Below are positions 35,276-43,085 of a stretch of 43,085 nucleotides of DNA, piece by piece (position 1 is the first letter of the stretch; every line of letters begins with the position of its first letter). A program made the translations under genes and the position numbers. The DNA comes from Sulfurimonas sp. (GTDB lineage: Bacteria > Campylobacterota > Campylobacteria > Campylobacterales > Sulfurimonadaceae): the NCBI GenBank assembly GCA_027063505.1, contig JAMORO010000013.1, positions 1-43,085 on the forward strand. Direction: 5' to 3'. A model generated the notes under the pieces. The model saw only the letters and a list, made by a program, of their open reading frames with translations. It searched no databases and had not been told where the DNA came from.

Positions 35276-36931
35276 ATGGCGTTCGATAACGAATTATTAG
35301 ATGAAGAAAATTTTGCAGCAATGTTTGCAGAAAGTGAAAAAAAACAAGAGACTAGCCGTATAGTAGAAGGCGAAATCGTTGAAATCCAAGCGGAAGACAA
35401 CAGAGCATTAGTAGGTGTTGGCGATAAGTTAGAGGGTATTTTAAGCCTTGACGAAATTCGTGATGAGAATGGTGAACTTAAGTTTACAACTGGTGACAAA
35501 ATTAAAGTAATGCAGATGGGTTACTATAATGAACGTCCTAAGATCTCTTATAAAAAAGTACTTGAGCAAGAGAAAACTATTGAGTTTATCGATGCACACA
35601 AAGATGATTTTGAAGACACTATCATTGAGGGTATCATTACTAAGAAAAACCGTGGTGGTTATGTAGTAGAAGCTGATGCAGTATCTTTCTTTATGCCACG
35701 TTCATTAGCAGCATTTAAAGACACTGATGAAGTAGTAGGTCGTAAGATTAAAGCTCAAGTTGTTAAAGTTGATGCTGAAGAGAACTCTATCATTGTTTCT
35801 CGTAGAAAACTTTTCAACGAAGAAAGAAAGAAAAAGAAAGAGATTATTGATCAACTAATGGCTGAAGATGTTATTGTTGAAGGTACTATTAAAAAAATCA
35901 CTTCATACGGTATGTTCGTAGATGTTGGTGGTGTTGATGGACTTGTTCATTACAATGAGATCTCTTATAAAGGTCCTGTTAATCCATCAAAACTTTATGA
36001 AGAGGGTGATACTGTAACAGTTAAAGCTATCTCTTATGATAAAGATAAACGTCACTTATCTCTTTCAATTAAAGCGGTTCTTCCAGATCCATGGGCTGAA
36101 GTTGAGTCTGAATTAGATGAAGGTGATACTATTACTGTTACTGTTTCTAACATTGAAGCATATGGTGTATTTGTTGACTTAGGAAATGATATTGAAGGTT
36201 TCTTACATATTTCTGAGATTTCTTGGAATAAAAATGTTAAAAACCCTAATGATTACTTAACAGTTGGTGAAGAGATTGATGTTGAAGTTATTGAAATTAA
36301 TTCAAAAACTCACAAATTAAGAGTTTCTCTTAAACGTCTTTTACCAAAACCATTTGATGAGTTCTTAAAGAACTATAACGAAGGTGACATTGTTACTGGA
36401 ATTATTACTTCACTTACTGATTTTGGTGCATTTGTTCGTATCGCTGGTGTTGAAGGTCTTTTACATAACCAAGATATCTCTTGGGACAAAAATACTAAAG
36501 CAAAAGAAGTTTTAAAATCTGGTGAAGAAGTTGAAGTTAAAATTGCTAAAATCAACTCTGAAGATCAGAAAATATCTTTAAATAGAAAAACTCTTTTAGA
36601 GTCTCCTATTGACAAATTTGCTGTAGATCACAAAGTGAACTCTGTTGTTACTGGTACTATCCGTGACATCAAAGATTTCGGTGTATTCGTTTCACTTGAA
36701 GATGGTGTAGATGCACTTATTCGTGATGAAGATTTAACACCACTTGTAAAAGAAGAGTTAGAAGCTGGTCAAGAGATAGAAGCTGCTATCGCTAATATCG
36801 ATACAAAACGTGATCGTATCCGTTTATCTGTTAAAAAATTAGATTACATTAAAAATCAAGCAATGCTTGAAGAGATTAATGATAATGAGTCACACTCTTT
36901 AGGTGACTTAATCAAAGACAAATTCAAGTAA
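35276..36931 (+). CDS. rpsA: 30S ribosomal protein S1
   Basis: A 551-residue protein with six S1 (OB-fold) repeats, at about residues 20-85, 103-168, 190-257, 275-345, 360-430 and 445-515. The last four are the best conserved, for example GTIKKITSYGMFVDVGGVDGLVHYNEIS. S1 binds mRNA leaders and helps initiate translation, especially on mRNAs with weak Shine-Dalgarno sequences, several of which occur in this window. The length is close to that of E. coli S1 (557). It has its own promoter and ribosome site, and a small gene of unknown function follows after 10 bases. Confidence 0.97.
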   Translation: MAFDNELLDEENFAAMFAESEKKQETSRIVEGEIVEIQAEDNRALVGVGDKLEGILSLDEIRDENGELKFTTGDKIKVMQMGYYNERPKISYKKVLEQEKTIEFIDAHKDDFEDTIIEGIITKKNRGGYVVEADAVSFFMPRSLAAFKDTDEVVGRKIKAQVVKVDAEENSIIVSRRKLFNEERKKKKEIIDQLMAEDVIVEGTIKKITSYGMFVDVGGVDGLVHYNEISYKGPVNPSKLYEEGDTVTVKAISYDKDKRHLSLSIKAVLPDPWAEVESELDEGDTITVTVSNIEAYGVFVDLGNDIEGFLHISEISWNKNVKNPNDYLTVGEEIDVEVIEINSKTHKLRVSLKRLLPKPFDEFLKNYNEGDIVTGIITSLTDFGAFVRIAGVEGLLHNQDISWDKNTKAKEVLKSGEEVEVKIAKINSEDQKISLNRKTLLESPIDKFAVDHKVNSVVTGTIRDIKDFGVFVSLEDGVDALIRDEDLTPLVKEELEAGQEIEAAIANIDTKRDRIRLSVKKLDYIKNQAMLEEINDNESHSLGDLIKDKFK

Positions 36932-36941
36932 ACACTTGTAG

Positions 36942-37421
36942 ATGCAAAAGATTTTAAAATGGCTCACTCCTCTCATCGCAGCAGGAGTGGCTATTTTTAT
37001 AATCTTCTTTCTTGTTTCAATCAATTCAAATGAAGTTTTTTTAGATCCAATAGCTGTTCAAGCAGAGATTAAAAAAAGTCCAAAAAAGCAAGAAAAAACT
37101 TGGCTAAACCACTTTAGTCAGTCTGAAAGAAAAGGTTACTCTTATCCTGTAAATGAAGTTTATGTAAAAATAAATCTCAAAGAAAAAATAACTAAAACTA
37201 TAACCTATAAGTTAAATGCTAATCTAAAAGATCCCTATCAACTTTTTTGTTTGAAAGAGGAGTTGAAAAACCATAAGTTAAAGTACTATCTTAATAAAAA
37301 TAATATGAATGTAGATTTAGTTATTTATTCACAAAATGTTGATAAATTAAAAAACTTAGTTAATAAACTAAAAAATTATAAAATAACGGCAAAAATAAAG
37401 CCGTACAGAGAGGATTATTAA
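36942..37421 (+). CDS. Membrane-anchored protein of unknown function
   Basis: A 159-residue protein with one N-terminal membrane helix (about 8-26), a linker, and a C-terminal Lys/Leu/Asn-rich domain. The last 60 residues (YQLFCLKEELKNHKLKYYL to KNYKITAKIKPYRED) alternate strand- and helix-like stretches in the size and pattern of a SPOR-like compact domain, but the similarity is only suggestive. It lies 10 bases after rpsA and directly abuts serA, so it is transcribed with both. No ribosome site of note precedes its ATG. A single Cys is present. Function unknown. Confidence 0.7.
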   Translation: MQKILKWLTPLIAAGVAIFIIFFLVSINSNEVFLDPIAVQAEIKKSPKKQEKTWLNHFSQSERKGYSYPVNEVYVKINLKEKITKTITYKLNANLKDPYQLFCLKEELKNHKLKYYLNKNNMNVDLVIYSQNVDKLKNLVNKLKNYKITAKIKPYREDY

Positions 37422-39011
37422 ATGAATAAATATACTGTTGTAGTTTGTGATCATATTCACGAAGCTGGTCTTAAGATGCTTGAGAATGACGAAAATATTA
37501 ACTTTATAATGGCTGCAGATGAGCCTAAAGATAAGTTAAAAAAAGAGATTCTTCCAACTGCTGATGTAGCAATTACAAGAAGTTCTACAGATGTTGATGA
37601 TCTATTTTTAGCAAATGCTACTAATCTTAAAGCTGTTGTACGTGCTGGTGTTGGAGTTGATAATGTAGATATTCCAGGCTGTTCAAAGCAGGGTATCATT
37701 GTTATGAATGTACCAACTGCAAACACTATTGCAGCAGTTGAGCTTACTATGGCTCATATGCTCTCATGTATGAGAATGTTTCCATACTCTCATGATCATC
37801 TTAAAAACCAACGAATCTGGAAACGTGAAAAATGGTACGGTTACGAGATGAAAGGTAAAAAGCTTGGTGTTATCGGTTTTGGTAACATAGGTTCTCGTGT
37901 TGCTAAACGTGCACAAGCTTTTGAAATGGACATAGTTGCATTTGATCCTTACATTAACCCATCTAAAGTTACTGACTTAGATATGACTTATACTAAGAAC
38001 TTTGAAGATATTTTAGCTTGTGATATTATTACAATTCATACTCCAAAAAACAAAGAGACTATCGGTATGATTAATGATGCTGAGTTTGCTAAAATGAAAG
38101 ATGGTGTTGTTGTAATTAACTGTGCTCGTGGTGGTCTTTATGATGAAGATGCTCTTCTTAAATACTTACAAAATGGTAAAATTCGTTTTGCTGGTATCGA
38201 TGTATTTAACAAAGAACCTGCAATTGATCATCCTTTACTTGATTTAGACAATGTTACTGTATCTCCTCATTTAGGTGCTAATACATTTGAGTCTCAGTAT
38301 AACATTGGTACTCAAGCTGCAAACAATGCTATTGAAGCGGCTAAGGGAATTGCTTATCCTCATGCAATGAACTTACCAATTGATGAATCAAAAATACCTT
38401 CATTTGTTAAACCATTTTTAGAAATGGGACAAAAGATAGGTTTCTTAGAGTCACAAATGAGTAAATCTCAAATTATCTCTATTAAAGTTACTGGTCACGG
38501 TGAAATTGCTGAGTATGTTGAGTCTCTTTCAACTTTTGTAGCAGTTGGTGCTATGAGTCAAAATTCTGGAGACACTATAAACTATGTTAACGCAGAGTTT
38601 GTTGCAAAAGAGAAAGGTATAAAAATAGAAACTGAAGCTTCTGCTGATTCTAGTGTTTATAAAAATCTTATTACTATCAAACTTACGACGAGTGAAGGTA
38701 CTACAACCATTTCAGCAACTATCTTTGATGATAATGTACAGCGTTTAGTTAACATTGATGGTTTTGATATTGATGTTGCACTTCGTGGTGATATGGTTAT
38801 GTTTAAAAATAGTGATGTTCCAGGTGTTATTGGAAGCATTGGTTCAGTACTTGCAAATAACAAAGTAAATATTGCTGACTTCTCACTTGCTAGAAACGAT
38901 AAAGGTGAAGCACTTGCAGTAATCTTAGTTGATAATGCAGTGTGTGAAAAATCACTTACAGAATTGGCAGCTCTTGAAGCTTGTTTATCTGTAAACTACG
39001 CTCGCGTTTAA
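37422..39011 (+). CDS. serA: D-3-phosphoglycerate dehydrogenase
   Basis: A 529-residue NAD-dependent dehydrogenase, the first step of serine synthesis. Features are the NAD loop GVIGFGNIGSRVAKRA (about residues 147-162), the catalytic Arg in INCARGGLYDEDAL, the Glu in FNKEPA and the His in SPHLGANTFESQ. An intervening ASB domain follows, then a C-terminal ACT domain (VPGVIGSIGSVLANNKVNIADFSLAR, about 466-491), the usual site for serine control. The ATG immediately follows the upstream stop. A terminator-like hairpin lies 14 bases after its end. Confidence 0.97.
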   Translation: MNKYTVVVCDHIHEAGLKMLENDENINFIMAADEPKDKLKKEILPTADVAITRSSTDVDDLFLANATNLKAVVRAGVGVDNVDIPGCSKQGIIVMNVPTANTIAAVELTMAHMLSCMRMFPYSHDHLKNQRIWKREKWYGYEMKGKKLGVIGFGNIGSRVAKRAQAFEMDIVAFDPYINPSKVTDLDMTYTKNFEDILACDIITIHTPKNKETIGMINDAEFAKMKDGVVVINCARGGLYDEDALLKYLQNGKIRFAGIDVFNKEPAIDHPLLDLDNVTVSPHLGANTFESQYNIGTQAANNAIEAAKGIAYPHAMNLPIDESKIPSFVKPFLEMGQKIGFLESQMSKSQIISIKVTGHGEIAEYVESLSTFVAVGAMSQNSGDTINYVNAEFVAKEKGIKIETEASADSSVYKNLITIKLTTSEGTTTISATIFDDNVQRLVNIDGFDIDVALRGDMVMFKNSDVPGVIGSIGSVLANNKVNIADFSLARNDKGEALAVILVDNAVCEKSLTELAALEACLSVNYARV

Positions 39012-39024
39012 TCTCTCACTTCTC

Positions 39025-39046
39025 TTATTCCCTTTTATGGGAATAA
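39025..39046 (+). terminator. Intrinsic terminator after serA
   Basis: An 8-bp perfect stem (39025-39032 with 39039-39046) closes a 6-base loop 14 bases after the serA stop and is followed by ATTTCTCTTT. It is a probable end of the rpsA-serA transcript. Confidence 0.6.
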
Positions 39047-39188
39047 ATTTCTCTTTACTCTTTACTCTTCTTTTTTCTTTTAATTTATAATATGAGTATA
39101 ACTCGTAGCTGAAGCATCTCCTTGAAGAGAGCATATATTAGGTGATGTAAGTAGTTTATTGCAGAAGAATGAGGGAAAGTAAAAGAAA
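39047..39188. other. Intergenic stretch between convergent units, nothing recognised
   Basis: About 140 bases lie between the serA hairpin and the minus-strand RND terminator. A pyrimidine-rich first half is followed by a TATAAT-like element at about 39089, then mixed sequence. No ORF longer than a few codons, tRNA or repeat was found. A small RNA cannot be excluded. Confidence 0.3.
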
Positions 39189-39217
39189 TTTGATACTCTC
39201 ATTTAGAGAGTATCAAA
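39189..39217 (-). terminator. Intrinsic terminator of the RND efflux operon
   Basis: A perfect 12-bp stem pairs 39189-39200 with 39206-39217 around a 5-base loop. On the minus strand the stem is followed by ATTTCTTTT. It starts 5 bases after the stop codon of the RND C-terminal gene and should end the efflux transcript. Confidence 0.75.
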
Positions 39218-39222
39218 AGAAG

Positions 39223-40938
39223 TTAGAGTGGGTCGTTTATTGAAACAGAAGTTTTCTCATGAAAATTGAAGTGTGATTCAAGGTCCGATTTATAAAGAAG
39301 GACTGGTACAACTATAAGTGATGCCACAACAGCTGCTATCGTACCAAATATAAGAGATACACCAAGGCCACCAAATACTGCATCTCCTGCTAGAAGAGTT
39401 GATGCTAACATAATAGCTACAGCCGTTAAAAAGATTGGCTTAGCACGTGTTGCTGTTGAGTATGCGATAGCTTCTGCTTTATGCATCCCTTTATCTCTCA
39501 TAAGTGATTTTGTAAAGTCTATTAAAAGTAAAGAGTTACGTGAACTAATACCAATAAGAGCAATAAACCCAATGAGGGAAGTTGCTGTTAGAAAAAATGT
39601 ATCTGCTGTAAAGAGATTCATAATCCAATGACCAACAATTACTCCAATGATAGAGAGAAAAGAACCAAGTAGAATAATACCACTTAACGTATAACTTTTA
39701 TAGTAAATAACCATTAGTAAAAAGATAAGAACTAGTGCTGCAATAAATGCTGCTCCAAGGTCAATAAAAGTATCAATAGTTACTTTCATTTCACCATCCC
39801 ATACAAGATCAAATATCTCACCATTTGTCTTATTTATAATTCTAAGATTAAAGAGTCCTGTTTTTTCAATATCATACTCTTTTGAAAAGAGTTCTATTAT
39901 TTTTTCGCGAGCTTCTAGCAGTGGATAGACTTGAGATACCATATCTGTTTCAGCTAAAACATTTGTCATCTGGTGGAGATCTTTTGTCATAATAAGTGGA
40001 TTGGACTTCTTCGGTTCAATAGTAACTAGCTCAGTAACCGGAATCATCATACCCATTTTATTCATTAACTTCAGTGATGTTAATTTTGCTTTTATCGCAT
40101 CAAGTGAAGTTGTCGTAAATCGTTTAGACTCTTGAGAAAGTGATAAAAAGATAGGAATCTGGTCATTAAACTTATCAGAGTTTTTTACCGCTATCTGCAT
40201 GCCCTCAAAAGCTAAATAAAGAATGTTATTGAGTTGTTTAACATCTACTCCTGATTTTGCAATTTTTGTACTATTTACTTTGACTTCAAATGATTCATAT
40301 ATCTCATCTTCCATTGTATCTATATCTACAAGACCATCAGTCTCTTTAAATATAGTCTCTATTTTAGAAGCGATATCTCTAATACCTTCAGCATTCTCAC
40401 CGTAAACTTCCATTACTATAGCTGCCATTGTTGGAGGCCCTGCTGGAGGCTCTACAAAAGAAATTTTAGTATTAGGGTAGAGTTTCTCACATGATTGTTG
40501 AATGAGAGGACGCATACGTTGTACCATAAGATATGATGGCTCAACTCTATGGTGTTTTTTTGTAATGTTTAAAACAATTTCTGCAACATTCTCAGCATTT
40601 TTAAATTGACTTCCCTTTATTAGACCTGCAAAGTCAAGGGGAGAACCCATACCTAAAAATACTTCACTATTAAGTACTTCTTCCTCTTGAACAATAAAAG
40701 AACTTACACACTCTGTAACCTGTTTTGTCTGCTCGATTGAACTTCCATTTGCTAAGGTTACATAGATATTAAAAGTATCATTGTTTTTTCCTGGAAGCAT
40801 CTTTGCTAAAACCATTTTAGTAGGTGCTATCATTAAAATAGAGAGTATAAATGCTATAAGAGTTCCAAAGAGTATAATCTTACGCTGTGTAGCACTTTGA
40901 ATACCATTTAAAACGAGTTCTTCAAATTTTTTAAACAT
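39223..40938 (-). CDS. RND efflux permease, C-terminal half-subunit
   Basis: A 571-residue protein covering the second repeat of an RND permease. It has one helix near the start (about 24-42), a large periplasmic porter region (about 43-385) and five helices near the end, making six in all. TM10 carries IALIGISSRNSLLLIDF, where R467 occupies the place of the AcrB lysine K940. The product corresponds to AcrB TM7-TM12. Its ATG overlaps the stop of the N-terminal half by one base (TAATG), with AAGGAG 7 bases upstream, so independent initiation is well supported. It must pair with the N-terminal half to make a working pump. Confidence 0.9.
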   Translation of the reverse strand: MFKKFEELVLNGIQSATQRKIILFGTLIAFILSILMIAPTKMVLAKMLPGKNNDTFNIYVTLANGSSIEQTKQVTECVSSFIVQEEEVLNSEVFLGMGSPLDFAGLIKGSQFKNAENVAEIVLNITKKHHRVEPSYLMVQRMRPLIQQSCEKLYPNTKISFVEPPAGPPTMAAIVMEVYGENAEGIRDIASKIETIFKETDGLVDIDTMEDEIYESFEVKVNSTKIAKSGVDVKQLNNILYLAFEGMQIAVKNSDKFNDQIPIFLSLSQESKRFTTTSLDAIKAKLTSLKLMNKMGMMIPVTELVTIEPKKSNPLIMTKDLHQMTNVLAETDMVSQVYPLLEAREKIIELFSKEYDIEKTGLFNLRIINKTNGEIFDLVWDGEMKVTIDTFIDLGAAFIAALVLIFLLMVIYYKSYTLSGIILLGSFLSIIGVIVGHWIMNLFTADTFFLTATSLIGFIALIGISSRNSLLLIDFTKSLMRDKGMHKAEAIAYSTATRAKPIFLTAVAIMLASTLLAGDAVFGGLGVSLIFGTIAAVVASLIVVPVLLYKSDLESHFNFHEKTSVSINDPL

Positions 40939-42530
40939 TAATGCTCTCCTTTTTTAGAGTGGTCAGGGCGTTTTAACATACGCACTGCTAGATAAGGTGT
41001 AAAGATATAAGCTACAAAAAGTGAAGCTATAAGAGCTACCGGTACATTTGCAGGAATTGGTTTCATAAACTGACCCATCATTCCACCAACAAACGCCATT
41101 GGAACCATTGTCATAATAATAGCTAGAGTAGCGATGTTTGTAGGTGCACCAATCTCATCTGTTGCTCTTACCATTAACTCATCAGCTGACTGATGTGCTG
41201 ACTCTGGAGAGTGGTAGTGTCTGTGAATATTTTCAATTACAATAATTGCAGCATCAACAAGGAGACCAAGTGAGAGTAAAAATGCAAAAAGTGTGATACG
41301 GTTAATAGTCTGACCTGTTAAATAAGCAACAAAAAGAGTAATTGCTAAAATAGCTGGAACAGTAAACGTAACGATGAGTGACTCTCTCCAACCAAGTACA
41401 AAAATAAGTAAAATAGCAATAATAACGATAGATAAAAGAAGGTGTTTTACTAGTTCATTTACCGCTTCATCTGCACGTTCACCATCATTTCTTGTAATTA
41501 CAAAACTGATACCATCTTTTTTTAGGGCTGCTTGGTATTTTGCAAGCTCCTCTCTTACTTCATCAGCAATGATTACTGCATTTGTTCCTTGTAGTTTTGA
41601 AACTGTAAGGGTTACTTGCTCTTTATATGGAGTAAATTTACCACTTTCATCACGTTTTGTAATAGATGCTGATTTAAAGTTTTGAATGTTATATGAGTTT
41701 GTTACATTGGCTACCTGTTTTAGGTATATAGGTGAACCCATATACTGTGCAACAATAATGTTACCAACATCTCTCGCACTCTCAATAGCGTTTTTAACAC
41801 CAAGCATTACAATCTTATTGTCAGTAGTTCTATTTTTAATCGCAGGTACATTATATGCGAGTGACTCAACAGCTTGCATTATCTGTCCCATCGAGAGGTT
41901 ATATCCTGAGAGCTTATTGAGATCTACTTCTACATTAAACTGGTGTTGGTGTCCACCTTTTACTTCAGTAACAGCAACATTGTTAAGACCATTTATATGG
42001 TGTTGTATCTCTTTTACTTTATCATAGAGTTCTGTTTTACTCATCTTCTCATTATTTGAGTAAAATGCTATAGAGACAATAGGAATATCGACATCAATAT
42101 CAAGAGGCTTAATCATAGGTTCCATCGCTCCAGTTGGAAACATATCGGAGTTTTGCATGATTTTATCATAGACTTTTAAGTTTGAGTTCTCTTTCTCTTC
42201 ACCAATAAAAAAGGCAGCATTTACAATACCTACATTATCCATAGCCATACCGTAGATATGCTCTACACCTTTTACCTCTTTGAGTTTACGCTCTAAGGGT
42301 TTTACTATGATTTTTTCAACCTCTTTAGCACTCGCACCCGGCAGGGCTACGATAACAGTTGAACCACTTACTACCATTTGAGGATTTTCTTCTCTAGGCA
42401 TAACCATTAGTGCAAGATACCCAATTGCTAAAAGTGCAAAACCGAGAACTGCTGTAAGAGGATTACGTATAAATGATTTTGCTAATTTACCAGCAGAGTC
42501 TGTTGGTTGAAATTCTACTTCTTCTTGCAT
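40938..42530 (-). CDS. RND efflux permease, N-terminal half-subunit
   Basis: A 530-residue protein covering only TM1-TM6 of an RND permease, whereas usual permeases have about 1,020-1,100 residues. TM1 is about 20-42; the porter region contains AVDV-type repeats and PGASAKEVEKIIVKPLE. TM4 carries LLSLGLLVDAAIIVIEN, with D426 and E433 at the same spacing as the proton-relay D405/E412 of the copper pump CusA. The second relay Asp of AcrB is Ala. The start chosen is ATG 42530, with GGAG six to nine bases upstream; a TTG at 42533 is possible. The stop codon shares a base with the C-terminal half. An adaptor gene lies upstream. Confidence 0.9.
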   Translation of the reverse strand: MQEEVEFQPTDSAGKLAKSFIRNPLTAVLGFALLAIGYLALMVMPREENPQMVVSGSTVIVALPGASAKEVEKIIVKPLERKLKEVKGVEHIYGMAMDNVGIVNAAFFIGEEKENSNLKVYDKIMQNSDMFPTGAMEPMIKPLDIDVDIPIVSIAFYSNNEKMSKTELYDKVKEIQHHINGLNNVAVTEVKGGHQHQFNVEVDLNKLSGYNLSMGQIMQAVESLAYNVPAIKNRTTDNKIVMLGVKNAIESARDVGNIIVAQYMGSPIYLKQVANVTNSYNIQNFKSASITKRDESGKFTPYKEQVTLTVSKLQGTNAVIIADEVREELAKYQAALKKDGISFVITRNDGERADEAVNELVKHLLLSIVIIAILLIFVLGWRESLIVTFTVPAILAITLFVAYLTGQTINRITLFAFLLSLGLLVDAAIIVIENIHRHYHSPESAHQSADELMVRATDEIGAPTNIATLAIIMTMVPMAFVGGMMGQFMKPIPANVPVALIASLFVAYIFTPYLAVRMLKRPDHSKKGEH

Positions 42531-42541
42531 CAAGAACTCCT

Positions 42542-43085
42542 CTAGTTGATTTTTACAGTTGCATACATTCCAGGATAAACAGATTTATTGTTTGTTTTAA
42601 ACGATATCTTTATCTTAAATGTATGTGTCATTGGATTTGAGTTAGGAATAATTGCAGAGACAGTTCCTACTGTTTTTACTTTGATAGATGGAATCTCTAC
42701 GGTTACTTTTTTACCATGGCTAATAGATGCAAGATTACTCTCTGCAATCTCAGCACTGATTTTAAGGTCACTAAGGTCTGAAAGTATTATTGCTGGCATA
42801 CCTGGCATTGCCATCTCTCCAACTTTAATGTTTTTAGCAACTACAACACCATTGTTTGGTGCTTTTACATTGAGATATTTGTACTGATTTTGAACCTCTT
42901 GAAGTCTTGCTTTTGCAATGTTAATCATGTTTTCAAGATTGATAGAAGCGAGTTCCATGTTTTCTACTTCATACTTTGAAACCATATCTTTTTTAAGAAG
43001 TCTTTTGTATCTATCTAAGTTTAACTTTACATTTGTGTACTGGTTCTGATACATCTGAAGGCTAAGCTCTGCTTGGCGTTTTGCA
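42542..43085 (-). CDS. RND periplasmic adaptor (membrane fusion protein), partial
   Basis: The reading frame runs off the right edge of the window, so only the last 180 residues or so are seen; a Met at 43054 is internal. The visible part has an alpha-hairpin (KLNLDRYKRLLKKDMVSKYEVENMELAS), a lipoyl-like half (VKAPNNGVVVAKNIKVGEMAMPGMPAIILSDLSDLKI) and a beta-barrel domain ending in VYPGMYATVKIN. These are the standard domains of HlyD/AcrA-type adaptors that join the permease to an outer-membrane channel. It ends 11 bases before the permease start, giving the usual adaptor-permease order. The N-terminal signal or lipobox lies beyond the window. Confidence 0.9.
   Translation of the reverse strand, partial: AKRQAELSLQMYQNQYTNVKLNLDRYKRLLKKDMVSKYEVENMELASINLENMINIAKARLQEVQNQYKYLNVKAPNNGVVVAKNIKVGEMAMPGMPAIILSDLSDLKISAEIAESNLASISHGKKVTVEIPSIKVKTVGTVSAIIPNSNPMTHTFKIKISFKTNNKSVYPGMYATVKIN

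Noticed and set aside
41374..42027. Two adjacent plus-strand open frames (103 and 113 codons) opposite the RND N-half
   Set aside because: Both are antisense to conserved permease sequence, and their translations look like reverse-frame hydrophobic codon shadows without family features.
1..43085. CRISPR arrays, insertion sequences, prophage or integrative element boundaries
   Set aside because: No direct repeat arrays, transposase, integrase, att-like duplication or change in base composition was seen. Apart from the GGDEF scrap the region looks stably chromosomal.

Overview
The window is an AT-rich, densely packed chromosomal segment from a Campylobacterota (epsilonproteobacterial) bacterium, most likely a Sulfurimonas-like sulfur or hydrogen oxidiser. 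This rests on the low GC content, the gene orders (nuoH-N; prenyl synthase-hemA-proS-fxsA-hemC-ubiD-type decarboxylase; pheST-aroA-ispH-rpsA), a futalosine-type menaquinone decarboxylase, small c-type cytochromes, extended -10 promoters without clear -35 boxes, and frequent TTG starts. No tRNA, rRNA, CRISPR array, IS element or phage gene was found. The assignment is inference from gene content; no database search was possible.

Layout. 1-6033: the distal half of a complex I operon (nuoH end, nuoIJKLMN), mostly overlapping genes, closed by a hairpin at 6059-6090. Just after it lies the C-terminal scrap of a GGDEF (diguanylate cyclase) gene. 6214-10255: small units: a 74-residue protein that is about 55% lysine, CmoB with a hotdog thioesterase, a minus-strand MBL hydrolase/methyltransferase pair, a DUF455 ferritin-like protein and a minus-strand mini-cytochrome. 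The two convergent pairs here overlap at their 3' ends. 10382-15643: nadE, a DegT-type aminotransferase, lpxK, a large exported protein resembling zinc-dependent phospholipase C, and a lipoprotein.

15751-26448: a long co-directional run: argB, an exported protein of unknown function, a polyprenyl diphosphate synthase, hemA, proS, fxsA, a DsbA/DsbC-like protein, hemC, a membrane PAS-GGDEF cyclase and a UbiD-family menaquinone decarboxylase. It serves haem, quinone side-chain and quinone head-group synthesis. 26548-29551: a basic mini-cytochrome, argH, an OsmC protein, a 38-residue membrane protein with its own promoter and terminator, and a HIT protein on the minus strand.

29687-39011: pheS-pheT-aroA, ispH with a terminator folded into its 3' end, rpsA from its own promoter, a membrane-anchored protein of unknown function, and serA. 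39223-43085: a minus-strand RND efflux operon (adaptor, partial at the window edge, then two permease ORFs). The pump is divided into two six-helix half-size polypeptides with a TAATG junction.

Most of the window is housekeeping. The points most worth following are the split RND permease, the 38-residue gene behind helically phased T-tracts, the GGDEF remnant after nuoN, the altered editing pocket of PheT, and the 47-base dual-coding overlap between fxsA and the Dsb-like gene.
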